From: JALYGJ01 sp963781705
Lineage (GTDB): Bacteria; Chloroflexota; Limnocylindria; Limnocylindrales; CSP1-4
Length of the DNA: 64,000 bases
Direction of reading: 5' to 3'
NCBI GenBank assembly: GCA_963781705.1
Contig: CAWAGP010000001.1
Span: 186,001 to 250,000 of the forward strand
Position numbers and translations under genes: made by a program. The stretch's first letter is position 1, and every line of letters starts with the position of its first letter. Below the pieces are notes generated by a model, which was given only the letters and a program-made list of their open reading frames with translations, did not search any database and had not been told where the DNA came from. This document shows positions 44,003 to 52,339 of the stretch, piece by piece.

Positions 44003-44923
44003 ATGCGGAACAGCCGCAGGCTGGCCCTCGGGGCGATGCTGCTCGTGTTGATCAGCACGGGCTGCTCGGGAGGGGGCAGCAAGCCGACGATCAAGATCGG
44101 CTCGGTCGGTTTTGACGAAGCACGCGTGATGGCCGAGGTCTACGCCCAAGCACTCGAAGCCCAGGGCTACACCGTTGACCGCACCGGGCTTGGTCTGGGC
44201 GCCCGGGCGGTGGTCGCGCAGGCGATCGAGAGTGGCCGGATCGACCTTCAGCCCGAGTACATCGGCAGCCGCCTGTCGTACGAGGGAGGCACGCCGACGG
44301 GCGATGCCGCGGCCAACGAAACCGCGCTGCAGCAGGCGCTCAATGCCAAGAGCCTGACCGTGCTGAACTACACGCCGGCGCAGGACACCAATGCGTTCGT
44401 CGTGCGCGCCGACACGGCCAGCCAGTTCAACCTGACCAAGATGAGCGACACGACGGCGGTCCAGGACCAGCTCAAGTGGGGCCTGGCCACCGACTGCCCG
44501 ACCAATCCGCTGTGCGGCGCACCGGGGGGCGCGCTGCAGGGCAGCTACGGCCTTACCCAGGCAACCATCGACGGCGCAACGCTGCTGTCGGCGTGCGACA
44601 CGCCGATGGCCGATGCGCTCAAGGCAGGCACCATCGACGTAGCCGAGCTGTGCTCGACGCAGCCCGACATCATCGTCAACGGCTGGGTCATCCTCGCCGA
44701 CGACCAGCAGACGCAGCCGGCCGACAACGTCGCGCCGATCGTGCGCAACGACCTGCTCGACAAGGTCGGCGACAAGGCCGCCTTCGAGAAGATCCTGAAC
44801 GACGTTTCGGCCAAGATCGACACGGCGACGCTGGCCCAGCTATACAAGCAGGTAGCCGTCGATCACCAGGACGCGGCCGCGGTGGCCAAGACCTGGCTGC
44901 AACAGAACGGTTTCGTCCAGTAG
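44003..44923 (+). CDS. opuCC: Osmolyte ABC importer, substrate-binding lipoprotein
   Basis: A 306-residue lipoprotein of the OpuAC/OsmF family. AGGAGG (43991-43996) is six bases before the ATG at 44003, the best ribosome site of the cluster. The signal ALGAMLLVLISTGC ends in a lipobox Cys. The binding domain starts TIKIGSVGFDEARVMAEVYA and has the family's LGARAVVAQAIESGRIDLQP then EYIGSRLSY block, NAFVVRAD and ELCSTQPDIIVNGWVIL. Quaternary-amine binding uses aromatic residues that cannot be fixed from sequence alone, so betaine, choline or a related solute is the expected ligand. Confidence 0.92.
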   Translation: MRNSRRLALGAMLLVLISTGCSGGGSKPTIKIGSVGFDEARVMAEVYAQALEAQGYTVDRTGLGLGARAVVAQAIESGRIDLQPEYIGSRLSYEGGTPTGDAAANETALQQALNAKSLTVLNYTPAQDTNAFVVRADTASQFNLTKMSDTTAVQDQLKWGLATDCPTNPLCGAPGGALQGSYGLTQATIDGATLLSACDTPMADALKAGTIDVAELCSTQPDIIVNGWVILADDQQTQPADNVAPIVRNDLLDKVGDKAAFEKILNDVSAKIDTATLAQLYKQVAVDHQDAAAVAKTWLQQNGFVQ

Positions 44924-44960
44924 CGGAGCCAAACCCCGGGGATCGGTCCGAGTCGCGTCG

Positions 44961-45614
44961 ATGGACGATCTCTACCTCGCCGGCTGGCGTCGGCAGGTGG
45001 CCGAGATCTACGCCCGCTGGCGACTTGAGTCGGTCGCCGATGCACCGGCCGCGACGGCCCGCCTGAGGGAGGCGCGCGACTCACTGTTTCGCGTCCATCC
45101 CCAGTCACCGCTGCCACCAGAAACGAGAGCCCGCTTCGGCGGGCTCTCGTATTTCCCGTACGACCCGGCCTACCGCTTGACGGCCGTCCTCGAGCCGGCT
45201 GTCGAACCTGCGTCGAGCATGCCGCCGGCCGGCCCGCCGGCGATCGCGCTGCCCACCAGTGGCGATGAACCCTTCCTGTTTGAACGCATCGGCCAAGTCC
45301 GCTTGGGCGGTCCGTTGGCCGGCGCGGTACTACCCGTCTTCTGGATGTCGGGCTACGCCGGCGGCCTGTTCGTGCCCTTTCGCGATGGCACCGCGGGCCG
45401 CGAGACGTACGGCGCCGGGCGCTACCTGCTCGACACGGTCAAGGGCGCCGACCAGGGCGGCGACCCAGCTCGCGCCGAGCTGCTGCTCGACTTCAACCTC
45501 GCCTATCACCCGTCATGCGCCTACGACCCGCGCTGGAACTGCCCGCTCGCGCCACCTGAGAGCAGGCTGGTCCAGCCGGTGCGTGCCGGCGAGCGCCTCC
45601 TCGAAGAGAAGTAG
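44961..45614 (+). CDS. DUF1684 protein
   Basis: A 217-residue soluble protein. The family signature is clear: ARFGGLSYFPYDPAYRLTAV, YGAGRYLLDTVKGAD, ELLLDFNLAYHPSCAYDPRW and NCPLAPPESRLVQPVRAGE. DUF1684 proteins are widespread and of unknown function. The ATG at 44961 starts the conserved DDLYLAGWRRQVAEIYARWR helix. It follows the importer by 37 bases on the same strand. A strong 12-bp hairpin is embedded in codons 55-64. Confidence 0.88.
   Translation: MDDLYLAGWRRQVAEIYARWRLESVADAPAATARLREARDSLFRVHPQSPLPPETRARFGGLSYFPYDPAYRLTAVLEPAVEPASSMPPAGPPAIALPTSGDEPFLFERIGQVRLGGPLAGAVLPVFWMSGYAGGLFVPFRDGTAGRETYGAGRYLLDTVKGADQGGDPARAELLLDFNLAYHPSCAYDPRWNCPLAPPESRLVQPVRAGERLLEEK
45123..45150. terminator. 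12-bp UUCG hairpin inside the DUF1684 gene
   Basis: ACGAGAGCCCGC-TTCG-GCGGGCTCTCGT is a perfect 12-bp stem with a UUCG tetraloop, flanked by GAA before and ATTT after. It has the look of a Rho-independent terminator but encodes TRARFGGLS in the DUF1684 frame. It may attenuate read-through from the importer cluster, or act in the opposite direction. Confidence 0.5.
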
Positions 45615-45633
45615 GCAGCTCCGGTTTGGGCCT

Positions 45634-45654
45634 TCATTCACTCAGGCTGAATGA
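45634..45654. promoter_or_regulatory. Inverted repeat upstream of the F420-binding protein gene
   Basis: TCATTCA and TGAATGA are separated by CTCAGGC. A third TCATTCAC half-site lies about 50 bases downstream. The 45615-45741 gap is otherwise empty. A regulator site is possible. Confidence 0.35.
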
Positions 45655-45741
45655 CCATGCGCGCTGCTGCATGGAACTGGCGATCGACCCGGGTCCAGCT
45701 GTCATTCACCCGGCCCGAGGAGCCGCGCGTACCATCCGCAA

Positions 45742-46167
45742 GTGCCCGAGATGACCGCCGTGGAGTTGCCGGCAAATGCGCGCAGCTTCCTGACCGACAC
45801 TCCCCGCTTCGCGACGCTGGCGACACTCAACGCCGACGGCAGCCCGCACCAGGCCATCGTCTGGTACCTCGTGCGCGGCGACACGATCGTGGTCAACTCG
45901 CGCCACGGCCGGCGCTGGCCGGCCAACCTGCGCCGCGACCCGCGCGTCAGCTTCGCCGTCGAGGACGGCGTGGACGCGGTGACGATCGACGCGCGCGCGG
46001 AAGCACTGCCCGATCTGAGGGCAGCCCGCGCCGATATCGCCGAGATGGCCCTGCGCTACGACACGCCCGATGACGCGCGGCGCGAGATCGCTCGCTTCCG
46101 CACCGAGCAACGCATCACCTTCGTGCTCCACGTCGAGCGCGTTCACATACATGGAGATCCACGCTGA
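45742..46167 (+). CDS. PNPOx-like F420-dependent FDOR-B protein
   Basis: A 141-residue split-barrel protein. It has RFATLATLNADGSPHQAIVW, VVNSRHGRRWPANLRRDPRV and ALRYDTPDDARREIARFRTE, the pattern of the F420-binding Rv1155-like family rather than FMN pyridoxamine oxidase. These enzymes reduce or bind biliverdin, quinones or other electrophiles. GTG 45742 or ATG 45751 could start it. Its TGA overlaps the ATG of the next LLM gene (TGATG), so the two are coupled. Confidence 0.85.
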   Translation: MPEMTAVELPANARSFLTDTPRFATLATLNADGSPHQAIVWYLVRGDTIVVNSRHGRRWPANLRRDPRVSFAVEDGVDAVTIDARAEALPDLRAARADIAEMALRYDTPDDARREIARFRTEQRITFVLHVERVHIHGDPR

Positions 46168-47156
46168 TGGCCAGGCCCCAGATCGGTTACGCGGCGATGA
46201 TGGAACAGTTCACACCGGGCGAGCTGGTCGACTACAGCGTGGCGGCCGAGTCGGCCGGCTTCAGGGGCGTGATGGCCGCGGATCACATCCAGCCTTGGAT
46301 ACCGCAGCAGGGCCAGGCCGGTTTCGTGTGGGCGTTCATGGCCGCTGCGGCGCAGCGCACGCAGGGCGACATCGGACCCGGCGTTACCTGCCCGTCGTTC
46401 CGCATGCACCCGGCGATCGTGGCCCAAGCGGCGGCGACCATGCAGCAGATGTTTCCCGGCCGCTTCTGGCTGGGCCTGGGCTCGGGCGAGGCGCTTAACG
46501 AGCACTTCGCGGCGACGTACTGGCCGGAACCGCCAGAGCGCATCGCGCGCATGTTCGAGGCGATCGAGATCATCAGGAAGCTGTTCAGCGGCAAGGACGT
46601 CAAGCACAGCGGCCAGTTCTTCAAGATGGAGACGATGCGGCTGTGGACGATGCCCGACGAGCCGCCGCCGATCTACGTCGCAACGGCCGGCCCGCTGACC
46701 GCCGAGAAGACCGGCCGGCTGTGCGATGGCCTGATCACGGTCGGTGCGCCGGAAGCCAAGATCGAAGGCATCTTCGAGCGCTTCGACAAGGGCGCGCGCG
46801 AGGCCGGCAAGGATCCTTCGACGATGCCCAGGATCATCCAGATCCACCTGTCGTGGGCACCGACAGAGGCAGAGGCGCTCCACAACGCACTGACGCAATG
46901 GCCCAACGGCGGCATGAAGTTCCCCAAGCAGGACATCCGCTCGCCGTTCGACTTCGAGCAGCTGGCGAAGATCGTCCGGCCGGAGGATTTCGATGGTCGG
47001 ATGCTCATCTCGGCCGACCTGGAGGCGCACCGACGCGAAATCCAGAAGTTCGCCAACCTGGGCTTCGACCGCATCTATCTGCACAACGTCGGGCACAACC
47101 AGCGCGAGTGGATCGAAGCCTTCGGCCGCGAGGTGCTGCCGGGCATCACCGGCTAG
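46167..47156 (+). CDS. F420-dependent glucose-6-phosphate dehydrogenase-like (LLM, FGD family)
   Basis: A 329-residue TIM-barrel enzyme. QIGYAAMMEQFTPGELVDYS, AADHIQPWIPQQGQAGFVWA, GPGVTCPSFRMHPAIVAQAA, LGLGSGEALNEHFAATYWPE and HNVGHNQREWIEAFG match the TIGR03557/FGD group that reduces F420 with sugar phosphates or alcohols. It would supply F420H2 for neighbouring enzymes. The ATG at 46167 shares one base with the FDOR stop. G6P versus another substrate cannot be decided from the motifs. Confidence 0.88.
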   Translation: MARPQIGYAAMMEQFTPGELVDYSVAAESAGFRGVMAADHIQPWIPQQGQAGFVWAFMAAAAQRTQGDIGPGVTCPSFRMHPAIVAQAAATMQQMFPGRFWLGLGSGEALNEHFAATYWPEPPERIARMFEAIEIIRKLFSGKDVKHSGQFFKMETMRLWTMPDEPPPIYVATAGPLTAEKTGRLCDGLITVGAPEAKIEGIFERFDKGAREAGKDPSTMPRIIQIHLSWAPTEAEALHNALTQWPNGGMKFPKQDIRSPFDFEQLAKIVRPEDFDGRMLISADLEAHRREIQKFANLGFDRIYLHNVGHNQREWIEAFGREVLPGITG

Positions 47157-47182
47157 CGCGCGCTCGAGGCTAGGCGCTCGGG

Positions 47183-48112
47183 CTAGGCGCGCTCGAAGTG
47201 GAAGTTGCGCGCCAGCTCGGACGAGTAGCGCCGACCTACGGTCGCCGCGTGGGCCGCGATCCAATCCGAGAAACGTGTGGTGCACGTCGACGCGTCGGTG
47301 GAAGTCAGCAGGCCCTCCATCAGCTCGCGGATCTCGTCGCGCGTGAGCACGACATCGTGCACCGCCCGGCCGATCACGCGCGTAGCGGCCAGCACGACCG
47401 GGGGCGGCATGTGCACGACCAGCGCGCGGCTGCCGACGGCGCCGCGAACACAGCGGACCAGTTCGTCGAACTCGAACGTCTCGGGACCGCGCGCATCGAC
47501 CTCGGCCGCGGCCTCCGATCGGGCCACACGCACGGCCAGGCGAGCGACGTCGTCGACGTACACCGGCTGGACGCGATACCGCCCATCTCCGGGGATGCCG
47601 AACACCGGTGAGCGGCGCAGCGTCCAGGCCATGTTGTTGATCAGGATGTCGCTCTCGCCGTACAGCAGGGTAGGACGCACGATGCTGCACGTCAGGCCAC
47701 CCGGCGTGGCGGCGGCGCGAACCTCATCCTCGGCGGCGGCCTTGGCCCGGAAGTAGGCGGTCGACGAATCGTGCGCAGCGTTGCTGACCGACACGTACAC
47801 CAGCCTCCGGACGCCGGCCTCGGCGCTCGCCCGGGCGAGCGCTCCAACACGACCGACAGTCTCGGCCCAGGTCTGGGAGCCACGCGGAAAGCGCATCCAG
47901 TAGGTGACGTAGACGGTGTCCACGCCGGCCAGCGCCTGGCGCATGGCCGGGGCCTCGAAGTCGTAAGGAAGCGCCTCGACGCGGCCGGCCAGGGGATTCG
48001 TGCCTGGTGAGCGGCGGGTGAGCGTAAGCACGCGGCGACCATCGCCCAGCAAGCGCTCCGCGATGCGGCTGCCGGTGAAGCCGAACGCGCCGGTGACGAG
48101 GTCGGTATCCAT
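47183..48112 (-). CDS. NAD(P)-binding epimerase/SDR (NmrA/YwnB-like)
   Basis: An extended-type short-chain reductase of 309 residues. The Rossmann motif is LVTGAFGFTGSRIAERLLGD, followed by VYVTYWMRFPRGSQTWAETV, RRLVYVSVSNAAHDSSTAYF and CSIVRPTLLYGESDILINNM. The canonical YxxxK is replaced by YFRAK, which still contains Tyr and Lys four apart. The ATG at 48112 is used; the region upstream on this strand is antisense to cofD. Substrate unknown. The stop region is a set of short CTAG-containing repeats. Confidence 0.85.
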   Translation of the reverse strand: MDTDLVTGAFGFTGSRIAERLLGDGRRVLTLTRRSPGTNPLAGRVEALPYDFEAPAMRQALAGVDTVYVTYWMRFPRGSQTWAETVGRVGALARASAEAGVRRLVYVSVSNAAHDSSTAYFRAKAAAEDEVRAAATPGGLTCSIVRPTLLYGESDILINNMAWTLRRSPVFGIPGDGRYRVQPVYVDDVARLAVRVARSEAAAEVDARGPETFEFDELVRCVRGAVGSRALVVHMPPPVVLAATRVIGRAVHDVVLTRDEIRELMEGLLTSTDASTCTTRFSDWIAAHAATVGRRYSSELARNFHFERA

Positions 48113-48142
48113 ATGGCGTGGATTGTCGGTCAAACTGGTCGC

Positions 48143-49117
48143 ATGACTGAACCGACCCGGGTCGTTGTGCTGGCCGGCGGCTTCGGCGGTGCGCGCATGG
48201 CGCACGGCTTTGCCCTGCTTGGCAGGGCGGTCGAGCTGACGGTGATCGTCAATACCGGCGACGACCTCGAACTCCACGGTCTGAACATCTCGCCCGACCT
48301 CGACACGGTCATGTACACCCTGGCCGGCGTGGCCAATGCCGAGACCGGTTGGGGCGTGCAGGATGAGACCTGGTCGGCCGCAGAGATGCTCGGCCGCTAT
48401 GGCGAGCCGACCTGGTTTCGGCTGGGGGACCGCGACCTGGCCACGCACATCGTGCGCACCGCCGGCCTGCGCGCCGGCGAGCACCTGACCGACGTAACGG
48501 CGGAGTTAGCGCGCAGGCTGGGTGTCGGCGCCGCCGTACTGCCGATGACCGACGAGCCGGTGCGTACCAGGCTGCGTACCGCCGCCGGCTGGCTGGACTT
48601 CCAGGACTACTTCGTGCGCCGGCGCCAGGCGGACGAGGTCCTCGAGCTGCGCTTCGACGGCATCGCGGCGGCGCGCCCCAGCGGCGCCGCGCTCAATGCG
48701 CTGGAACGAGCCGAGCTCATCGTATTTGCGCCGTCCAACCCGTTCGTGAGCATCGGCCCGATCCTGGCCGTGCCCGGTCTCGAGGACGCCATCGGTCAGT
48801 CGGGGACACCGGTTGTGGCCGTGTCGCCGGTCGTGGCCGGCGCCACCTTGCGCGGCCCGGCCGCGGCAATGCTGACCTCGCTCGAGCACCGTGAGCCGAA
48901 CTCGGCGGCGGTTGCCGCCCATTACGCGGAGCATCACGGCGGCCTGCTCGATGCGCTGGTGATCGACGGCAGCGACGCGGATCAGGCGCCGGCGATTGCC
49001 GCGTTGGGCATGCAACCGCTGGTGACCGGCACGCTCATCGGCGACACAGCCGAGCGTCGCCGACTGGCCGAATGGCTGCTTACATCCGGCCGATCATCGC
49101 TGCGGCAAGCCCGATGA
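48143..49117 (+). CDS. cofD: CofD: 2-phospho-L-lactate/PEP transferase of F420 biosynthesis
   Basis: Transfers the lactyl/PEP nucleotide moiety to Fo to make F420-0 or dehydro-F420-0. The 324-residue protein has the N-terminal VVVLAGGFGGARMAHGFALL, VIVNTGDDLELHGLNISPDL, DTVMYTLAGVANAETGWG, FRLGDRDLATHIVRT and FAPSNPFVSIGPILAVPG, all CofD signatures. The ATG at 48143 is used. The last 38 bases overlap the end of the lipoprotein gene on the other strand. cofC and cofE follow beyond that gene. Confidence 0.96.
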   Translation: MTEPTRVVVLAGGFGGARMAHGFALLGRAVELTVIVNTGDDLELHGLNISPDLDTVMYTLAGVANAETGWGVQDETWSAAEMLGRYGEPTWFRLGDRDLATHIVRTAGLRAGEHLTDVTAELARRLGVGAAVLPMTDEPVRTRLRTAAGWLDFQDYFVRRRQADEVLELRFDGIAAARPSGAALNALERAELIVFAPSNPFVSIGPILAVPGLEDAIGQSGTPVVAVSPVVAGATLRGPAAAMLTSLEHREPNSAAVAAHYAEHHGGLLDALVIDGSDADQAPAIAALGMQPLVTGTLIGDTAERRRLAEWLLTSGRSSLRQAR

Positions 49118-49610
49118 TGCCCTGCCTGGTCGTGTCATCCGTGCCCATCAGCACGCCCTGCACGACGAACTGCTGATTCGGCCCGATCTGGACGTACAGC
49201 AGCGGGCCCATGAACTCGCCGACGACTGCGGGCTTGCCCGCGACGGTCGTCTGTTGCGCGTTGCTCAGCACCATGTTCGCGGCGGTGAAGTCGTTGCCCG
49301 ACTCGAAGCGGATGGTCAGGCCGGCGAACTGGTCGCTGCCCCAGGTGCAGCTGTCGCTGGTGACGTCGCCCAGCGTCCAGGTGCCACCGAAGGTCGAACC
49401 GAGTTCGGCCGTATTGGTCAGCCCACACAACGCGGAGCTGCCGATCGGGCCGGTGCTCTCGCCTGGGGTCTGGACGCCGGTGGATGCAGGCGGGCTGGCT
49501 GCCGGCGTGCTCACGCCGGCAGTGGCGCCCACCGTCGGTTCGGCAGGAACGCTCGTGCAACCCAATACCAGTGTGGCGATCGTGGCGACCACGGCGGCAA
49601 TTCGGATCAT
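49080..49610 (-). CDS. DUF3558-like lipoprotein
   Basis: A 176-residue lipoprotein. GGGAGG precedes the ATG at 49610; the signal AAVVATIATLVLGC ends in a lipobox Cys. A Thr/Pro/Ala linker leads to a domain with two cysteines (SALCGLTNTAELGSTFGGTW, DSCTWGSDQFAGLTIRFE) that resembles the DUF3558 pattern. It lies antisense between cofD and cofC and overlaps the cofD 3' end by 38 bases. Function unknown. Confidence 0.8.
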   Translation of the reverse strand: MIRIAAVVATIATLVLGCTSVPAEPTVGATAGVSTPAASPPASTGVQTPGESTGPIGSSALCGLTNTAELGSTFGGTWTLGDVTSDSCTWGSDQFAGLTIRFESGNDFTAANMVLSNAQQTTVAGKPAVVGEFMGPLLYVQIGPNQQFVVQGVLMGTDDTTRQGIIGLAAAMIGRM

Positions 49611-49662
49611 CGGCAACCTCCCGGGCGATTCTCGCACCTTGTCACGGCTACCATTGCGCTCG

Positions 49663-50376
49663 GTGGCGGTGCCCAACGATCCAGATCTGACCACGCTGCA
49701 CGTCGTCGTGCCGGTGCGCGGTGCCGCCGACGGCAAGTCGCGCCTGGGCTCAGCGCTTGACGCGGAAGAGCGTGCTGCGCTGGTACTCGGCATGCTCACG
49801 CACACCATCGCCGTGCTCGACCAGTGGCCCAGCGCACAGATGACCTGGATCGTGACGAATGACTCGGCTGCGGTGCGCGTAGCGCGCGCCGGTCGGCGCG
49901 TCGGCATTGTCGACGACCCGCCCAACGGACCGCCGGACGATGGCCTGAACCGCGCCCTGCGAATCGCCCGAGCGACCGCCCGTGCCGCTGGCGCTTCGGC
50001 CCTCCTAATGCTGCCGGCCGATCTGCCGCTGCTCTCAGCTGCGGCGCTCGACACGCTGCTCGAGGCGGCCGACGCCGCGCTCGCTGCGGGCAACGGCCGG
50101 CCGGTCGTGGTCATCGCGCCGTCTGACGCGCGCAGTGGCACGAACGCCCTGCTGCTCTCGCCGCCGGAGATCATCGAACCGGCCTTTGGGGAACAGAGCC
50201 TGGATGCCCACGTGCGCGCCGCGGCCGCCGCCGACGCCAGTGTCCAGCTGGTGATCGATGCCGCTCTCGGCTTCGACCTCGACACGCCCGACGACCTGTT
50301 GCGCCTCGAGGTCGATCGGCTGCTCGAGCTGCAGCGGCTGGGCAACGCGCAGCTTGCCGCCCCCTTGGCTTCCTGA
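49663..50376 (+). CDS. cofC: CofC: 2-phospho-L-lactate/PEP guanylyltransferase
   Basis: A 237-residue nucleotidyltransferase activating 2-phospholactate or PEP with GTP for CofD. It has HVVVPVRGAADGKSRLGSAL (nucleotide-binding loop with Lys), GMLTHTIAVLDQW, LLMLPADLPLLSAAALDTLL (metal-binding Asp), VIAPSDARSGTNALLLSPPE and FDLDTPDDLLRL. GTG 49663 and GTG 49669 are both plausible starts. It is divergent from the lipoprotein gene and 23 bases upstream of cofE. Confidence 0.93.
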   Translation: MAVPNDPDLTTLHVVVPVRGAADGKSRLGSALDAEERAALVLGMLTHTIAVLDQWPSAQMTWIVTNDSAAVRVARAGRRVGIVDDPPNGPPDDGLNRALRIARATARAAGASALLMLPADLPLLSAAALDTLLEAADAALAAGNGRPVVVIAPSDARSGTNALLLSPPEIIEPAFGEQSLDAHVRAAAAADASVQLVIDAALGFDLDTPDDLLRLEVDRLLELQRLGNAQLAAPLAS

Positions 50377-50399
50377 ACTCAGCGACGGCCGGACGCGCT

Positions 50400-51188
50400 T
50401 TGGGCACTCTCCTCGCCGTCGCGTTGCCGGCGCTGCCGGAGATCAGGCCGGGCGACGATCTGGCCCTGCTGATCGCAGAAGCGTGGCGTTCGTTGGCAGC
50501 GGAACACGTGGAGCTCGCGCCGCGCGCCGGCGATGTCCTGGTGATCACCCAGAAGATCGTCTCCAAGGCGGAGGGCCGGATCGTCGATCTGGCCACGATC
50601 GAGCCACGGCCGGAGGCGGTCGAGTTCGCCGCACGCTGGGACCGCGACGCGCGCCAGGTGGAGGTGGTGTTGCGCGAATCGGCCGAGGTCGTGCGCATGG
50701 AGCGCGGCCTCGTCATCAGCCGCACGAGGCATGGTTTCGTATGCGCCAATGCAGGCGTCGACGCGTCGAATACCGGCGGGAACAGCCTGGTGACCCTGCT
50801 GCCCGATGACCCCGATGCTTCCGCTGCTCGCCTCCACGATCGCCTCCCCCGCCTGCTCGGATTGGCGGCGCAGGATGCGCCGGCAATCATCATCAGCGAC
50901 TCGTTCGGCCGCCCGTGGCGCTTCGGCATCGTCGACGTGGCACTCGGCGTGGCGGGCATCGCACCGCTGGTCGACCTGCGCGACACGCCCGACACCGACG
51001 GCCGCATCATGCACTCGACCGTCGTCGCGCTGGCCGACGAGATCTGCTCCGCGGCCGAGTTGGCCAAGGGCAAGACGTCGCACCGGCCGGTCGTGCTGGT
51101 GCGCGGCGTCGATCTGTCCGCTGGACCGGGAACGGGCTCCGTCCGCGGTGACGTCGTCATGCCGCTCGATATGGATCTGTTCCGCTAG
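50400..51188 (+). CDS. cofE: CofE: coenzyme F420-0:L-glutamate ligase
   Basis: A 262-residue ligase adding gamma-linked glutamates to F420-0. Key blocks are LPEIRPGDDLALLIAEAW, DVLVITQKIVSKAEGRIVDL, ISRTRHGFVCANAGVDASNT (the conserved VCANAGVD/N motif), IIISDSFGRPWRFGIVDVAL and GVAGIAPLVDLRD. It is the stand-alone CofE form, without the FMN-binding nitroreductase-like domain of mycobacterial FbiB. If the pathway uses PEP, the dehydro-F420 reductase must be elsewhere. TTG 50400 is the start. Followed 12 bases later by an LLM oxidoreductase gene. Confidence 0.94.
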   Translation: MGTLLAVALPALPEIRPGDDLALLIAEAWRSLAAEHVELAPRAGDVLVITQKIVSKAEGRIVDLATIEPRPEAVEFAARWDRDARQVEVVLRESAEVVRMERGLVISRTRHGFVCANAGVDASNTGGNSLVTLLPDDPDASAARLHDRLPRLLGLAAQDAPAIIISDSFGRPWRFGIVDVALGVAGIAPLVDLRDTPDTDGRIMHSTVVALADEICSAAELAKGKTSHRPVVLVRGVDLSAGPGTGSVRGDVVMPLDMDLFR

Positions 51189-51200
51189 TCAGGTGGCGTC

Positions 51201-52124
51201 GTGAAGCTCGGGTTACAGATTTCTTCGTTCACCTGGCCGGGCGGTGATGCCGCCATCGGGCAGACGCTGGCGCGCGTCTGCGCCGCGGCCGACGACGCCG
51301 GCTTCGACTCGATCTGGGTGATGGACCACCTGTTCCAGATCCGCAGCGTGGGCGAGGTCGAAGAGCCGATGCTCGAGGGCATGACCGCCCTCGGCTACAT
51401 GGCCGCCCACACCCGCCGCGCCCGCCTCGGGTTGATGGTCGGCGCGGTGCCCTATCGCCAGCCGGGCCTGTGGATCAAGGCGACCACGACGCTCGACGTC
51501 CTGTCCAGCGGTCGGGCCTGGTTCGGCATCGGCGCGGCATGGAACGTGGCCGAGGCGAACGCGCTGGGCATGGCCTTCCCCGACCTGCCCGACCGCTTCG
51601 CGATGCTCGCCGACACGCTCCAGATGGCCGACCACGCGTGGACCGGCGAGCGCGGCTCGCAGCAGCCGTTCGACGGCCGGCGAGTGCACGCCGGACGGTT
51701 GCTCAATAGCCCCCAGGCACTGTCCCGGCCGCGCATCCCGATCATGGTCGGCGGCGGCGGAGAGCGCACCACGCTGCGCCTGGTGGCACGCTATGCCGAC
51801 GCGTGCAACGTATTTGGTGGGCCGGACATGCTGCGCCACAAGTACGCCGTGCTGCGCGAGCACTGCGAGCAGGTGGGCCGGGACTACGCGTCGATCGAGC
51901 GCTCGAACCTGGCGACCATCTCGATCACGCCCGACGGCCGGCAGGGATCGCTGACGCCGAGCGGCCTGGTCGAACGCCTCGGCAACTGGGCCGAGGCCGG
52001 CGCGCAGCACACCATTTTCTCGGTGCGCGGCGTGGACGACATCGCCAAGCTCGAGCTGATCGGCCGCGAGGTCATCCCGCACATCCGCGACCTGGGTCAG
52101 CCAAGCCCGCTCGACCAGGCGTAG
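51201..52124 (+). CDS. LLM-class F420-dependent oxidoreductase (TIGR03560-like)
   Basis: A 307-residue TIM barrel starting KLGLQISSFTWPGG, with DSIWVMDHLFQIRSVGEVEE, LGLMVGAVPYRQPGLWIKAT, FGIGAAWNVAEANALGMAFP, PIMVGGGGERTTLRLVARYA and DACNVFGGPD. The GGGGERTTL loop and 'ACNVFG' are typical of this F420 subgroup. The GTG at 51201 is 12 bases downstream of cofE, so cofC-cofE-LLM likely form one transcript. Substrate unknown. Confidence 0.9.
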   Translation: MKLGLQISSFTWPGGDAAIGQTLARVCAAADDAGFDSIWVMDHLFQIRSVGEVEEPMLEGMTALGYMAAHTRRARLGLMVGAVPYRQPGLWIKATTTLDVLSSGRAWFGIGAAWNVAEANALGMAFPDLPDRFAMLADTLQMADHAWTGERGSQQPFDGRRVHAGRLLNSPQALSRPRIPIMVGGGGERTTLRLVARYADACNVFGGPDMLRHKYAVLREHCEQVGRDYASIERSNLATISITPDGRQGSLTPSGLVERLGNWAEAGAQHTIFSVRGVDDIAKLELIGREVIPHIRDLGQPSPLDQA

Positions 52125-52165
52125 CCCAGACCGCGTCGGTCCCAGCCCAGAGATGTCGGTCATTT

Positions 52166-52180
52166 GTCGGGCCGGCCGAC
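52166..52180. promoter_or_regulatory. Palindrome copy 1 upstream of trxB
   Basis: GTCGGGCCGGCCGAC, flanked by T and A so that TGTCGG...CCGACA is symmetric. It differs at one base from copy 3 and lies 49 bases before copy 2. Confidence 0.5.
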
Positions 52181-52214
52181 ACTAACCGGCGCAGCGGCGA
52201 ATCCTCTGTCAGTT

Positions 52215-52229
52215 GTCGGGCACGCCGAC
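52215..52229. promoter_or_regulatory. Palindrome copy 2 upstream of trxB
   Basis: GTCGGGCACGCCGAC, two bases different from copy 1. Flanks are also similar: CAxTT before and xTAAxCGG after both copies 1 and 2, so the repeated unit is about 30 bases. Confidence 0.45.
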
Positions 52230-52339
52230 CTTAAGCGGGACACGGGGCAGCGCCGCGGGCCAGCGAGCCCAAGAGATGATCCGCGTGAGCGTGGGGCGCA
52301 GTCGAGGAACAGTCCGAAGAATGTCGAGTTCGGCGTAAC

